NCBI GenBank assembly: GCA_958496175.1
Contig: OY292278.1
Span: 31,124,001-31,188,000 of the forward strand
From: Sisyra terminalis
Taxonomy: Eukaryota > Arthropoda > Insecta > Neuroptera > Sisyridae
Direction: 5' to 3'
DNA: 64,000 nt
Shown here: positions 53,801 through 63,244 of the stretch, piece after piece
Layout: each line of letters opens with the position of its first letter
Position numbering within the stretch: position 1 is the stretch's first letter
The notes under the pieces: model-generated
What the model was told of the DNA's origin: nothing
The model's database searches: none
Seen by the model: only the letters and a program-made list of their open reading frames with translations
Position numbers and translations under genes: made by a program

Positions 53801-56800
53801 ATGATGATGATGATGCTGAGCTATTATCACTGGATGCGCTTGAAGACGAGTTAGAACTGCCGCTTGAATTAGCAGACGAACTACTGTTGTCAGCTGAGCT
53901 TGCAGCATTGTCGCTTGAGTTAGATGATGATGATGAGCTAGCGTTGCTGTCAGAAGCCGAGTTCGATGAGCTGCTGCTGGCACTGTCGTTTGAGTTGGAT
54001 GATGATGATGATGCTGAGCTATTATCACTGGATGCGCTTGAAGACGAGTTAGAACTGCCGCTTGAATTAGCAGACGAACTACTGTTGTCAGCTGAGCTTG
54101 CAGCATTGTCGCTTGAGTTAGATGATGATGATGAGCTAGCGTTGCTGTCAGAAGCCGAGTTCGATGAGCTGCTGCTGGCACTGTCGTTTGAGTTGGATGA
54201 TGATGATGATGCTGAGCTATTATCACTGGATGCGCTTGAAGACGAGTTAGAACTGCCGCTTGAATTAGCAGACGAACTACTGTTGTCAGCTGAGCTTGCA
54301 GCATTGTCGCTTGAGTTAGATGATGATGATGAGCTAGCGTCGCTGTCAGAAGCCGAGTTCGATGAGCTGCTGCTGGCACTGTCGTTTGAGTTGGATGATG
54401 ATGATGATGATGCTGAGCTATTATCACTGGATGCGCTTGAAGACGAGTTAGAACTGCCGCTTGAATTAGCAGACGAACTACTGTTGTCAGCTGAGCTTGC
54501 AGCATTGTCGCTTGAGTTAGATGATGATGATGAGCTAGCGTTGCTGTCAGAGGCCGAGTTCGATGAGCTGCTGCTGGCACTGTCGTTTGAGTTGGATGAT
54601 GATGATGATGCTGAGCTATTATCACTGGATGCGCTTGAAGACGAGTTAGAACTGCCGCTTGAATTAGCAGACGAACTACTGTTGTCAGCTGAGCTTGCAG
54701 CATTGTCGCTTGAGTTAGATGATGATGATGAGCTAGCGTTGCTGTCAGAAGCCGAGTTCGATGAGCTGCTGCTGGCACTGTCGTTTGAGTTGGATGATGA
54801 TGATGATGCTGAGCTATTATCACTGGATGCGCTTGAAGACGAGTTAGAACTGCCGCTTGAATTAGCAGACGAACTACTGTTGTCAGCTGAGCTTGCAGCA
54901 TTGTCGCTTGAGTTAGATGATGATGATGAGCTAGCGTTGCTGTCAGAAGCCGAGTTCGATGAGCTGCTGCTGGCACTGTCGTTTGAGTTGGATGATGATG
55001 ATGATGCTGAGCTATTATCACTGGATGCGCTTGAAGACGAGTTAGAACTGCCGCTTGAATTAGCAGACGAACTACTGTTGTCAGCTGAGCTTGCAGCATT
55101 GTCGCTTGAGTTAGATGATGATGATGAGCTAGCGTCGCTGTCAGAAGCCGAGTTCGATGAGCTGCTGCTGGCACTGTCGTTTGAGTTGGATGATGATGAT
55201 GATGCTGAGCTATTATCACTGGATGCGCTTGAAGACGAGTTAGAACTGCCGCTTGAATTAGCAGACGAACTACTGTTGTCAGCTGAGCTTGCAGCATTGT
55301 CGCTTGAGTTAGATGATGATGATGAGCTAGCGTTGCTGTCAGAGGCCGAGTTCGATGAGCTGCTGCTGGCACTGTCGTTTGAGTTGGATGATGATGATGA
55401 TGCTGAGCTATTATCACTGGATGCGCTTGAAGACGAGTTAGAACTGCCGCTTGAATTAGCAGACGAACTACTGTTGTCAGCTGAGCTTGCAGCATTGTCG
55501 CTTGAGTTAGATGATGATGATGAGCTAGCGTTGCTGTCAGAGGCCGAGTTCGATGAGCTGCTGCTGGCACTGTCGTTTGAGTTGGATGATGATGATGATG
55601 CTGAGCTATTATCACTGGATGCGCTTGAAGACGAGTTAGAACTGCCGCTTGAATTAGCAGACGAACTACTGTTGTCAGCTGAGCTTGCAGCATTGTCGCT
55701 TGAGTTAGATGATGATGATGAGCTAGCGTTGCTGTCAGAAGCCGAGTTCGATGAGCTGCTGCTGGCACTGTCGTTTGAGTTGGATGATGATGATGATGCT
55801 GAGCTATTATCACTGGATGCGCTTGAAGACGAGTTAGAACTGCCGCTTGAATTAGCAGACGAACTACTGTTGTCAGCTGAGCTTGCAGCATTGTCGCTTG
55901 AGTTAGATGATGATGATGAGCTAGCGTTGCTGTCAGAAGCCGAGTTCGATGAGCTGCTGCTGGCACTGTCGTTTGAGTTGGATGATGATGATGATGCTGA
56001 GCTATTATCACTGGATGCGCTTGAAGACGAGTTAGAACTGCCGCTTGAATTAGCAGACGAACTACTGTTGTCAGCTGAGCTTGCAGCATTGTCGCTTGAG
56101 TTAGATGATGATGATGAGCTAGCGTTGCTGTCAGAAGCCGAGTTCGATGAGCTGCTGCTGGCACTGTCGTTTGAGTTGGATGATGATGATGATGCTGAGC
56201 TATTATCACTGGATGCGCTTGAAGACGAGTTAGAACTGCCGCTTGAATTAGCAGACGAACTACTGTTGTCAGCTGAGCTTGCAGCATTGTCGCTTGAGTT
56301 AGATGATGATGATGAGTTAGCGTTGCTGTCAGAAGCCGAGTTCGATGAGCTGCTGCTGGCACTGTCGTTTGAGTTGGATGATGATGATGATGCTGAGCTA
56401 TTATCACTGGATGCGCTTGAAGACGAGTTAGAACTGCCGCTTGAATTAGCAGACGAACTACTGTTGTCAGCTGAGCTTGCAGCATTGTCGCTTGAGTTAG
56501 ATGATGATGATGAGCTAGCGTTGCTGTCAGAAGCCGAGTTCGATGAGCTGCTGCTGGCACTGTCGTTTGAGTTGGATGATGATGATGATGCTGAGCTATT
56601 ATCACTGGATGCGCTTGAAGACGAGTTAGAACTGCCGCTTGAATTAGCAGACGAACTACTGTTGTCAGCTGAGCTTGCAGCATTGTCGCTTGAGTTAGAT
56701 GATGATGATGAGCTAGCGTTGCTGTCAGAAGCCGAGTTCGATGAGCTGCTGCTGGCACTGTCGTTTGAGTTGGATGATGATGATGATGCTGAGCTATTAT

Positions 56801-57761
56801 CACTGGATGCGCTTGAAGACGAGTTAGAACTGCCGCTTGAATTAGCAGACGAACTACTGTTGTCAGCTGAGCTTGCAGCATTGTCGCTTGAGTTAGATGA
56901 TGATGATGAGCTAGCGTTGCTGTCAGAAGCCGAGTTCGATGAGCTGCTGCTGGCACTGTCGTTTGAGTTGGATGATGATGATGATGCTGAGCTATTATCA
57001 CTGGATGCGCTTGAAGACGAGTTAGAACTGCCGCTTGAATTAGCAGACGAACTACTGTTGTCAGCTGAGCTTGCAGCATTGTCGCTTGAGTTAGATGATG
57101 ATGATGAGCTAGCGTTGCTGTCAGAAGCCGAGTTCGATGAGCTGCTGCTGGCACTGTCGTTTGAGTTGGATGATGATGATGATGCTGAGCTATTATCACT
57201 GGATGCGCTTGAAGACGAGTTAGAACTGCCGCTTGAATTAGCAGACGAACTACTGTTGTCAGCTGAGCTTGCAGCATTGTCGCTTGAGTTAGATGATGAT
57301 GATGAGCTAGCGTTGCTGTCAGAAGCCGAGTTCGATGAGCTGCTGCTGGCATTATCATTGGCTAAGCCATTTTCTTCCACTGAAAGCGATCATTTGTATT
57401 TGTTTTGTTGTATTCTCTACTGTTTAATGTTTCTTTTATGTACCTGATTCATTGCTTGTATTAGAACTGTCGTTCACTGCATTCGAACTATTGTTTTCTG
57501 TGGGGCTAGAAGTATCTTCAACCGTGGCATTATTGGATGTTTCTGTTGACGTTGCGTTTTCGTTTGCACATTTAGTACGAAGATCTGCACATGTTAACGG
57601 ACATGCACAACTTGTACCGTTGCCTTCATCAGATTCCTATAATTTTTTTTTTATTATTGATTTTAGTATTGCTTTTTTATTATACTTACGGTTACTGCTC
57701 CGGTGGCAAGATACAGTACGAAAACGCTAATAACGAACAAATAATTGAATTGGAGCTTCAT
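32694..57761 (-). CDS. Giant secreted serine-rich repeat protein, silk/sericin-like (3 exons)
   Basis: Exons are 57761-57690, 57636-57444 and 57379-32694, with introns of 53 and 64 bp (GTAAGT...TTATAG and GTACAT...TTTCAG) in phases 0 and 1. The summed length is a multiple of three and ends at TAG 32694-32696. Residues 1-24 form a signal peptide (MKLQF start, long hydrophobic core, LATGA near the cleavage site). Cysteines 34, 36, 40 and 47 form C-x-C-x3-C-x6-C, followed by a Thr/Asn/Ser linker rich in N-glycosylation sequons. About 123 copies of a 66-residue Ser/Asn/Ala/Asp unit follow, then a unique tail with three cysteines. The product of about 8,300 residues should be secreted; composition and layout resemble sericins, silk glues or mucins, but I recognise no specific family and the function is inferred. 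As assembled, a frame break at 34976 gives a stop at 34926-34928; a second indel at 34802-34829 restores frame. Intracellular function is unlikely given the signal peptide. Confidence 0.85.
32860..57351 (-). repeat. 198 bp coding tandem repeat, about 123 copies
   Basis: The period is 198 bp. Eight units are 201 bp because one GAT tract (plus-strand sense) has six instead of five triplets. The first and last copies of a marker, gagctattatc, start at 32992 and 57187; subtracting the extra 24 and 15 bases leaves exactly 122 periods, hence 123 copies. Read on the minus strand each unit encodes 41 Ser, 10 Asn, 9 Ala, 5 Asp and 1 Gly, with no aromatic or basic residue. All six Ser codons are used in fixed order (15 TCA, 10 AGC, 5 AGT, 5 TCT, 4 TCG, 2 TCC). 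Third positions are as invariant as the others, which indicates homogenisation at the DNA level. GC content is far above that of the flanks. Confidence 0.97.
34802..34976 (-). other. Compensating indel pair interrupting the Ser-rich frame
   Basis: At 34802-34829 the 14 bp string ttgaagacgagtta occurs twice in tandem; every other unit has it once. At 34975-34976 there is one extra A (ttggaatg instead of ttggatg). Between them the Ser-rich reading moves to another minus-strand frame, and read literally translation stops at TGA 34926-34928. The sum, +15, restores the frame, so the remaining repeats and the cysteine tail stay in phase with the upstream array. An assembly or consensus error is the simplest explanation; a real truncating allele is possible. 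Confidence 0.85.
57444..57636 (-). other. Exon 2: four-cysteine N-terminal domain and linker
   Basis: This exon has 64 codons plus one base. It follows acceptor TTATAG and ends at donor GTACAT. An in-frame TAA lies 7 bases past the exon end, so the intron is required. It begins ESDEGNG, then has the cysteine motif C-x-C-x3-C-x6-C, then a non-repetitive Thr/Asn/Ser/Glu stretch with several N-x-S/T sequons (NGT, NAT, NAT, NNS, NDS, NTS). It is the only part of the N-terminus with mixed composition and is the best probe for homologues. Confidence 0.8.
57690..57761 (-). other. Exon 1: signal-peptide exon
   Basis: This 72 bp coding segment starts at ATG 57761-57759 in the context GATCATGAAG and encodes exactly 24 residues: a short N-region with one Lys, a hydrophobic core rich in Phe, Val, Leu and Ile, and Thr-Gly-Ala near the expected cleavage point. 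It ends at a consensus donor, GTAAGTATA. A dedicated signal-peptide exon before a repetitive exon is common in insect silk genes; that comparison is family knowledge rather than a homology result. Confidence 0.87.
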
Positions 57762-57827
57762 GATCACTTTTGTGTTTCACCAATACTTAGTGGTAGAACT
57801 CCTTGCTTTTCTGCTGTTTTGTTGCAT

Positions 57828-57835
57828 TATTTATA
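57828..57835 (-). promoter_or_regulatory. TATA box of the giant Ser-rich gene
   Basis: TATAAATA on the minus strand lies about 67 bases before the start codon. With a usual 25-30 bp spacing the transcript would start near 57800-57808, giving a 5' UTR of about 40-47 bases, typical of highly expressed insect structural genes. A second candidate, TATATAAAA at 57903-57911, would give a longer leader. Confidence 0.5.
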
Positions 57836-58831
57836 CTTAATTTTTCGTGGTCTATGAAACTATATTATATTTTTATTATTCTCTTTGCACGAACTGATAA
57901 AATTTTATATAACTTATTTTATTTATTTTTTTTATTTTCATTGATTTTAAATTTTTTTTTCTTATATTGTCATTTTTTATTTTGGTTTTGATGTTTGTTT
58001 TTTTTATTTCTTACTTTTTAATAACTTTTGCATGATAAGCGTGTCGTCAATAATTTTAGATTAACTTCTTAGCTCATGATTCGATCTTTCATAATATTTT
58101 AGGATTATTTTCAATTGCCAAAATTTTTGTGTTTTACTTACTTGGTTAGTTACAAAAATCGTGAATAATTGCACGATAATTTCTCACTTATATAAGCTCG
58201 ATTTTATCCCAAAATATGCTTCATTGAAACATTACTTTACCAAATTTGATTGTTTTCCTGCAGATGCCACCGAGTGTGTTCAAATTTGAATTTATATTAC
58301 ATGGACTTGATCAATCTTTGTTTACATTATGTTTAATTTGTCTCTGGATACCTACTTATCTATGTGAATAATGTGAATAAAAGCAGACGATATTTCTTCA
58401 AGTCTTTCATTTTTAATTGATTTGGGTTGAATGCCTTAAAGTAATTTAAAAGTTTGACAGTGTTTTATATAAACATATATACATATATTTTATTTAGTTT
58501 GTTAATTTTGGATAAATAGAACAGTTACTTTTTGGTTAAATAGGTTTATGAATACGCTAATGAACACTTCAGCACACGAATCAATGTTTATCCTGAAGTA
58601 ATGAGAATTGCATACTGATAGATTTTCTGTGTATTGCATAAGATTTCATCAGTTTAATTTAAACTTTTTGGAGATACAAAAAATATTTTTTCCCCTTTGT
58701 ATCTAAGAAGTTTTGTTTCTTATGTGGTACATAAGTATATTGTTTTTAGCAAAATTTGATGTATATTAATGTTCTTGATTCTAAGCAAAAATATTATACT
58801 TTTTTAAGTTTTGTTTTTTTTTTTGTTTTAG
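57836..58831. other. 5' flank of the giant Ser-rich gene
   Basis: Strongly A-rich on the gene's sense strand, with an alternative TATATAAAA at 57903-57911. Any gland-specific enhancers would be here, but I cannot name binding sites with confidence. Confidence 0.5.
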
Positions 58832-58883
58832 GTATGTGAACCTCACAAACTACCACCGACATAAAATGAAAAGGCAATATAAG
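58832..58883 (+). other. 52 bp micro-exon-like segment, copy B
   Basis: Bounded by TTTGTTTTAG and GTATTT. The frame corresponding to copy A is open throughout here (YVNLTNYHRHKMKRQYK). It lies about 1.07 kb upstream of the giant gene's start codon, on the opposite strand. It could be an exon of a divergent transcript or of a mobile element. Confidence 0.4.
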
Positions 58884-60451
58884 GTATTTAATTGAGCTTT
58901 GTTGTTTTTTTATACCGTTATGAGCAATGTTAATTGGGAAATTAAACAAATTTTGGCTGTTTTAAATTTGAAATTTATTGAATTAAATATCAAAAGTTCT
59001 GTTTGAAATTAAAGGTTGATTGGTTTTAAAATAAGTTGGTTTGATAACATAAATTATTCTATTCACAATTGACCCAAAAATAGTATAATTTCCCATGCAA
59101 TTACATGCTCATACACTTTCTATTTTTTATCTTTATTTAATTTGAGGGTTTTTGCTTTTTTACAAAAACTCTCTTTTAGACATTGCTTGTCAATTTTTCA
59201 AATTAGTGAAGTCTTATAACAATTTTTAAGATTTTTGAAAAAAATTATTAGCAAATAAAACTTATTTCTACTATCTCTGGCGTTAATAATCTCTGGCGTT
59301 TACCACGAATTAATATAGACGAAGCAGAATAACTCGAAAATGAAAGAATCAATACTTCAATATTTTGTTTTATTTTCAAAAAAAAAAAAAAATTTGTCTA
59401 TGTCTTATGAAAAATAAATTTGAATTAATCTGCTCTCGGCTTGCTTTAATCGATACAGATATTTTCAACGCAAAATTTCAGACTTAAAAAAACAATTTAA
59501 TTATAAATATTGTTTTCAATCCTTTTTACTATTAAAAGGTTCTGAGTAATGAAATCTTCATAAGCAAAATATGGGCTATATAGCCTTCGTAACGTACACT
59601 GAAAACCAAAAGTTAGAGATTAGATGCATAAATTTGATTATTTACCTAAATTTGCTTCAAATGTCGATAATTAGAAAGAAATTTGAACTAACAAATGTCT
59701 AAGAAGATACAATTTTGTGTTTTTCCCGAAATTAAATGCAATAAACTCATTTCGTTTTAAAACATTAAAGAGTGTTGAATGAGAGCAGTTATCAACAATT
59801 AGTGATATATTTTTCTAATCCGAATATATCAAGAGTACGAAAATTTTTCATTTTATTTTACTTTTATCTATTTGTGAATGGTTTAAATTTTTTAAAATAA
59901 ATCTTTTTGCATTGTTTTGTTATTTTTGGTAATTCATTTATTTTATCGTTTCTTTCTTACACAAAAATTTCTACTTATTTCGAAATAATGAACTATTTCG
60001 AATAGTTGACAAAATAAGCACAGAAATGTGATATGCTATTGCAACTTTTCATGTAGATTATTTAAGAAAAATTCATAATTGCTTCACAGTTAAGAAATTA
60101 AAGACTTATATTTCATTATTGTGGTTCACCAGGAAACAGGAAGTCATCAGGATAAATCTCGTATTGTTGTCACCCTAAGCATAACAGAAACTTAACAGTA
60201 CTAAAAATTTGTGCTAGAGTTAATAAATTACGAACTAAACCAATGTCGTTAACCAGCTTAAAAAGAAGATTAACGGAAGCTACTTTGTTGGGGGTGTAGT
60301 CGTACGGAAACCTCTATTGTGACAACATAATAATTAAAAAACACATGTGCGCAGTTCATACGCAAAGAAAAGAAACCTTCAAAAAAGGTGAACTTCAAGG
60401 TATTGAAACGAATGCAACGATTTTATGAGTAGGATAATTGTAGGGTTTATT
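58884..60451. other. AT-rich intergenic DNA
   Basis: The first ~60 bp extend the similarity to 27675-27722. Beyond that nothing is recognised. Confidence 0.5.
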
Positions 60452-60879
60452 TTACGAATTATTTGCATATATACTACATAAATTTATCCTAAATCCAATT
60501 TTACTTTTTCGATAAACCATACAAGAGCTTATGAAGACTGTAGTATGAAATAAATCCGGTAAAGATGCAAGTATCGTTTCATATTTGATACCATTGTATT
60601 TGGACATCGTTGGAATTACATTTTTCTCGATTGCTTGGAAATACATGCAGTCCAGTAAAATATTATCACTTGCATTAGAATTTTCAATTGTTATCCGTAA
60701 AAGATCTTCATTTTCTGCCCGTGGTGGTTTTAAGCCTCGTTGGTACCACAATCTTTCACAAACGGAGCACATATGACTGAACATATTGTTAAAAAACTTT
60801 TTACGAATTTCTTCATGAGGAACTTTTCGACAAAATTGTGAGTAAAGAATCGCTGGCTGTACATCCACTTGAGTAGTAC
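60452..60879 (-). pseudogene. DUF6570 (Helitron-associated) domain fragment
   Basis: The frame contains FFNNMFSHMCSVCERLWYQ, then a Cys about 35 residues later, IPTMSKYNGIKY and LASLPDL. These match the order of DUF6570-type domains in Helitron-encoded proteins: a CxxC next to RLW, a second Cys, P-x-x-S-x-x-NG-x-KY and LP-x-L. The usual downstream Helitron Rep and helicase regions are absent, so this is a fragment. A TTTTTCAG acceptor at 60880 precedes the coding stretch, and the open frame starts at 60879. It lies among decayed elements between two serine-rich genes. Confidence 0.7.
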
Positions 60880-60997
60880 CTGAAAAACAGTTCGTAATAT
60901 TATGTAATATCAGAATGAAGTTTAAATTAGCTTTTATTTTAATGAAATTTCGTGATTAATGACGAAATAAGCGATTAGAAAATATTTTAGTTCTTAC

Positions 60998-61240
60998 TAG
61001 CATCATTTTCACTATTTTGTACAGTCGAATCATTATTAAACGTGTTAGAACTATTATTTTCACATTTAATAACGTTTTTCGATGTTCTGTTGAACCTTTT
61101 GACGTCTTTATAGCCTTGTTTTCTTTACTATTTTTGATAATCATGTCAATAATCCGCATTTGTTTGCGGCCAATTTGAAAATTAATTTTATTAAAATAAT
61201 GAAATGTATATGCTTACAATTACAAAAAACAATTTAACAT
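60998..61240 (-). pseudogene. Decayed paralogue of silk-gene exons 1 and 2
   Basis: On the minus strand ATCATG (ATG 61240-61238) is followed by TTAAATTGTTTTTTGTAATT, which matches most positions of TTCAATTATTTGTTCGTTATT in exon 1 of the giant gene, then a GTAAGC donor-like site at 61217. After a 40-odd bp AT-rich gap the acceptor has become CAA. Next come fragments matching exon 2: a GCGGATTATT / GCAGATCTT block, TCAACAGAA-CATC against TCAACAGAAACATC (one base lost, shifting frame), and GAAAATAATAGTTC against GAAAACAATAGTTC. The remnant ends at a phase 1 donor, GTAAG (60997), the same phase as the live gene. Stops and the frameshift make it non-functional. Low-complexity Asn/Ser codons could inflate the match. 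Confidence 0.45.
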
Positions 61241-61504
61241 GATTGTTATTAGTTTCTATGACGGCCAGTCTCAAGTAGCGTAATACGCAGGCGCGCACAC
61301 ATAAGAAATACTAATGTTTCCTACTCAATCTCTCTCATGTTAAATTTTATAGGTTTATGTATATGTTTCTCTTTTTATTGCCGCTTTCCGTTTCCGTTTC
61401 ATAAAATTTCAAGTCACAACGATGCTAAAAAAGTTTTCACTTAAAAAATATTTCAGTGGGTACTTCTCCAATTGAAGTTGGATTGAAAAGCATTTCAAAA
61501 AATT

Positions 61505-61972
61505 CCTATGGGGTGAGTGGTTAAAGTCTGAAGTATTTTATTCTAAAAGAAGAATGTACGTTCATTGCAGCGCCAAAGAATAGATGATACCAGATTGGGT
61601 GCTGCCAACTTTTAAGGATAGTAATGGTTCAATTATAGTATGGGGTTAATTTTTAGGCTACAGAACAATGGTTTCATTATGCTTCGGAATAACAATCTTA
61701 AACATACCTTTAAATTATGTATAAAGTCTTTAAAAAGGAAAGAATTACAAGAAGTTTTGGAAAATATAGTTTGGGCACTACAAAGTTCGGATCCCAATCC
61801 GATAGACCTTTTGGGGGATGAGCTCGATAAAAATCTTTCGAATCACTGCTCTTTTTCGTGAATACTTGTGAAAGATACTCAAGAAAGATGGAGTATTTTT
61901 TTACCAGAAATAATAAAAAAGTTATTAGCTAGGAGACGAAGACTAGTGAAAACTGTTATTAAACGCAAATAA
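61505..61972 (+). pseudogene. Tc1/mariner-type transposase remnant (C-terminal half)
   Basis: Conceptual translation gives recognisable Tc1 motifs in order: a degraded SDES/SKRRMYV region, LPTFKDSNGSIIVWG, NNNLKHTFKLC (normally DN-x-PKHT), VWALQSSDPNPID (normally WPPQSPDLNPIE), DELDK, and a basic end with RRRRLVKTVIKRK. Internal stops, such as the TAA after IVWG, and the changed catalytic positions (NPID for NPIE) show it is dead. It sits about 370 bp downstream, in plus-strand sense, of the decayed silk exons. Confidence 0.85.
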
Positions 61973-63180
61973 GTCTTTTTTGATGAAAAATTGGTTTAAT
62001 TTATTTATTTTTCTTAATAAGAACTAAAATGATTCGTAATTTTTTAAGTACTTATTATCTTTATGAATAATTATATTTTCATATATCTATTATTGATTCC
62101 GATGCCTTAAAATTATCATTCATGAATTTTAATACAAATAATATAAAAGTTTTGAAATGACCGCGCTTCCGCCGAGTTCGTTGAAGTGAAAAGATAGTTA
62201 GAGAGAGATACGATCTCCAAATCGATTACGGAGTCAAAAAAAGTTAAACATGAGTCTTCTATATATTACCTCTGTTAACCTACCTATATACACTCTGTTT
62301 TGTAGGAGTATTTTATTTGAGACTATCTCAACAAAGAAATCATAGATATCACTAGCTTTTGGAAAAATTAATATGTAGGTTTTTCCTTACCAACATATTG
62401 GAGTAAAAGAACCAGCGTTGTGAACTTCACAATCACTTCTTGCTCTCTAGATTACAACTATATGAACAATAATATTATTAATTATAGCTGGTACTATTAA
62501 ACATGATACTTTGATGCTACACTACCATAGAATCGGTTCTTTTGCCAATCTCATCGATGTTATTCAGCCACTACCATTCAGCTGGATCTTTTTAACTGAA
62601 GTTTTTTTTCTCGAAATTGGTACTCTTTCATTAATATTTGCCTTATAAGTACATAACTGAAAATAGTAATAAATAAATGCATAAATGAACATTGAAATAG
62701 TTGAAAGTTATATAAATGTTGCAAAATTTAACAGATGAAATAATTTTTACATTACTTCAACGTGCAAAATTACAATGTCTTATAAAGATTTGAGCTACAT
62801 ACGACCTGCAAAAGGTTACTTTGGACTAAGAAAAGGCTTAAATTAACCTAAAAAAGATTTTCAATCATTCGCTTCAATTTATAGAAATTTTTCTTATACT
62901 TACTCTGCCGCGACGTAAGTTGAAGACAAGCTGACAAGCTTTTCAAAAAACCAAGTAGTTTCAATAAATCAATGACTTATTTATAAATTCTAATAATGGA
63001 CAAAATTGAAGGATTGATCAAGAAAATTATTCAGAAATTTATGACCTCTGAAGTTAAATCCCTTGGCAAGCGATATTTCTCTATATTTTTAGTTTAAGGA
63101 TTACTTCAATTACTGAAATTACTAAAAACCTTAGTAGCTAATAAATAAAAAAAAATGTATTACTGTTTTTGGAATGTTCA
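61973..63180. other. Intergenic DNA between the Tc1 remnant and the second Ser-rich gene
   Basis: No ORF or repeat recognised; it includes the 3' flank of the partial gene to the right. Confidence 0.55.
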
Positions 63181-63186
63181 TTTATT
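63181..63186 (-). terminator. Poly(A) signal of the second Ser-rich gene
   Basis: AATAAA on the minus strand about 60 bases after the stop codon, giving a very short 3' UTR. Confidence 0.5.
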
Positions 63187-63244
63187 TTTTATATAACTAC
63201 TTAAAGAAACAATAAGTTTAATATTATGATTAAAAGAAATCATT

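Noticed and set aside
32860..57351. CRISPR array or satellite DNA
   Set aside because: Units are contiguous without spacers, are translated in one open frame and are bounded by spliced exons and a unique coding tail, so this is a coding repeat.
32807..57358. Minus-strand ORF of 8183 codons, His/Thr/Gln-rich
   Set aside because: Shifted frame of the same array. It does not join exon 2 in phase, and it becomes Ser-rich only between the two compensating indels, which shows it is the wrong frame.
34942..57447. Plus-strand ORF of 7501 codons, Leu/Asp/Glu-rich
   Set aside because: It is the complement of the Ser-rich array and is open only because the period is divisible by three. It has no signal peptide or splice context, runs across the real gene's exon 2-intron 2 region and ends in unrelated sequence.
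57452..57991. Three overlapping plus-strand ORFs of 62-92 codons
   Set aside because: They lie antisense to exons 1 and 2 and the promoter of the giant gene and contain no motif.
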